Assembly: GCF_013377015.1 (NCBI RefSeq)
Contig: NZ_JACABA010000003.1
Coordinates: 405,510 to 469,509, forward strand
Source of the DNA: Rhodopseudomonas sp.
Lineage (GTDB): Bacteria; Pseudomonadota; Alphaproteobacteria; Rhizobiales; Xanthobacteraceae
Direction of reading: 5' to 3'
DNA: 64,000 nt
The translations under genes and the position numbers were made by a program. The notes under the pieces are model-generated. The model did no database searches. It saw only the letters and a list, made by a program, of their open reading frames with translations, and had not been told where the DNA came from. The first letter of the stretch is position 1, and each line of letters starts with the position of its first letter. This document shows, in pieces, positions 63,601 through 64,000 of the stretch.

Positions 63601-64000
63601 GTGGCTTCGCCGAGGGCTGGGAAGCGCCGCCATTGACGTCGCTGTCCCGCGCGCCGATCCCCTGGAGTGAAGACGAACTGTTCACCTATCTGCGGACGGG
63701 GGAATCCCGCTTTCACGGCGTCGCGGCGGGCCCGATGGCGCCGGTGGTGAGGGGGCTCGCAGGGCTGCCCGAGCATGATATTCGCGCCATGGCGGTCTAC
63801 CTGAGTTCGTTCAACGACGTCGCCATCACTCCGTCAGCCCAAGACGAACTGGCCTCCAAACTTGAGCTCTCGACGGGGACAAGGACGGTCTCGGCTTCGC
63901 AGATCGGTGCGCGGCTCTATGAAGGCGCCTGCGCGGTTTGCCATCGAGTCGGGGGACCAGCGCTATTCGGCAGCCGGCCATCGCTCGCGTTGAACAGTAA
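60672..64000 (+). CDS. nicB: Nicotinate dehydrogenase large subunit: molybdopterin domains fused to triple-haem cytochrome c, 3' end cut
   Basis: At least 1109 residues, open at the window edge. The molybdopterin-binding part covers about residues 1-725 (GHVDLGTGIRTALAQIVAEE, QNPHLLRTDLALLL, and the catalytic-glutamate segment PLGVGESASVPSAAAIANA). A membrane helix (VAATIVALSVAAIGVAAALL) follows. The cytochrome part has three haem c motifs: CMVCH at 63099-63113, CGVCH at 63537-63551 and CAVCH at 63930-63944. This is the NicB architecture, hydroxylating nicotinate to 6-hydroxynicotinate and passing electrons to the respiratory chain. The helix and haems place the cytochrome part in the periplasm. 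Confidence 0.88.
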   Translation, partial: MTSAAADSSHSGSLSVFRPAASAGAGGFETFIKITADGAVTAFNGHVDLGTGIRTALAQIVAEELDVSFARVVVVLGDTSRVPNQGATIASETIQITAVPLRNAAAQARHFLLARAAQRLELPVDDLSIEDGLVRGRDNRSVSYGELIGGETIRLELSDDVQVKAVESYAIVGQSVPRVDLPAKATGELVYVHDMRVPGMLHGRVVRPPYAGVDAGPFVGTSLIAIDEASVSHIPGLVGVVRVDDFVGVVAEREENAVKAAAQLKVSWKPTPTLPDLKDIATALRANPSTPRTLIDKGDVDAAIAAAETPMQRTYIWPYQMHGSIGPSCAVADYRDDGVRVWSGTQNPHLLRTDLALLLARPEAEIDVVRLEAAGCYGRNCADDVTADAVLLSRAVGRPVRVQLTREQEHAWEPKGTAQLMDVNGGLTADGGVAGYDFATRYPSNGAPTLALLLTGIVAPTPAVFEMGDRTAIPPYDYENMRVVAHDMPPIVRASWLRGVSALPNTFAHESYIDELATEAGVDPIEYRLRYLKDSRAIDLVNAVAERAGWVPRPVWQEPVAEGDIVRGRGFAYALYVHSKFPGYGAAWSAWIADVAVNKATGEVSVTRVVAGQDSGLMINPDGVRHQIHGNVIQSTSRALMEEVSFGRNAVASREWGAYPIISFADVPKIDVLMLPRQDQPPLGVGESASVPSAAAIANAIFDATGVRFREPPFTPERILKGLRGDEQQAPPATPIAAPAPPTPNDRWRNPFVGRRSVAATIVALSVAAIGVAAALLPGRSIAPVARPDPSVYSAATIARGQQLAALGNCMVCHTQANGVVNAGGRAIATPFGTIYSTNITPDSETGIGAWSYPAFERAMRDGIHRDGRQLYPAFPYSHFAKTNDADLQALYAYLMAETPIRAENRATELRFPFNWRPLMAGWNALFHRAELLEADPTKSELWNRGAYLVEGLGHCGVCHSPRNAFGAEKTNAYLAGGFAEGWEAPPLTSLSRAPIPWSEDELFTYLRTGESRFHGVAAGPMAPVVRGLAGLPEHDIRAMAVYLSSFNDVAITPSAQDELASKLELSTGTRTVSASQIGARLYEGACAVCHRVGGPALFGSRPSLALNS

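Overview
The window is GC-rich chromosomal DNA of an alphaproteobacterium that looks like the Nitrobacteraceae (Rhodopseudomonas/Bradyrhizobium type). I infer this from codon usage, from a small membrane protein containing SADRATHLKIV that I associate with Bradyrhizobium-like genomes, from an intergenic palindromic element of the CGTCATTGCGAG type, and from many ABC, acyl-CoA and efflux genes. The species is not fixed by the sequence. No rRNA, tRNA, CRISPR array or intact transposase was seen.

Layout. 0-13.8 kb holds housekeeping and redox genes: a partial zinc alcohol dehydrogenase, an AidB-type acyl-CoA dehydrogenase divergent from a GST-SDR pair, a LysR regulator with a CinA-type amidohydrolase, a fluoride channel, an Fe/Mn superoxide dismutase with a clear terminator, a secreted caspase-like protein, an MFS carrier, two GNAT enzymes, DUF2147 and DUF3095. 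13.8-25.4 kb is a surface-adhesin locus. A 1524-residue FecR/CSPG-repeat/RTX protein is followed on the same strand by its type I ABC exporter, its HlyD fusion protein and a CHASE2 nucleotide cyclase. A LapG-like periplasmic protease is divergent from it. 26-34.6 kb contains a frameshifted ArsR gene, an OprB-type porin, a CzcB/CzcA-type RND pump and a TolC protein.

35.2-49.4 kb is a catabolic island of unknown substrate. It has a beta-hydroxyacid dehydrogenase, an amino-acid/urea-type binding protein, an aldehyde dehydrogenase that has lost its middle, a TcuA-like flavoprotein, an iron-type alcohol dehydrogenase, a thioesterase, an acyl-CoA ligase, a cupin dioxygenase, a complete sugar-type ABC importer and an IclR regulator. 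Two nearly identical 17-base palindromes sit upstream of its operons.

49.5-64 kb reads as a nicotinate catabolism locus of the reductive type known from Eubacterium barkeri and Azorhizobium. It encodes nicotinamidase, a NicA/NicB nicotinate dehydrogenase (NicB carries three haem c motifs and runs off the window), 6-hydroxynicotinate reductase, an enamidase-like amidohydrolase, a dedicated branched-chain-type ABC importer with fused permeases, a MarR protein resembling NicR, and two conserved proteins of unknown role (UPF0280 and DUF1185). Three copies of a TTTGT-NN-ACAAA-type palindrome lie in the divergent reductase/dehydrogenase promoter, and a degenerate fourth lies between the nicotinamidase and enamidase genes. 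This supports one regulon. The expected flow is nicotinamide to nicotinate to 6-hydroxynicotinate to tetrahydro-6-oxonicotinate to 2-formylglutarate.
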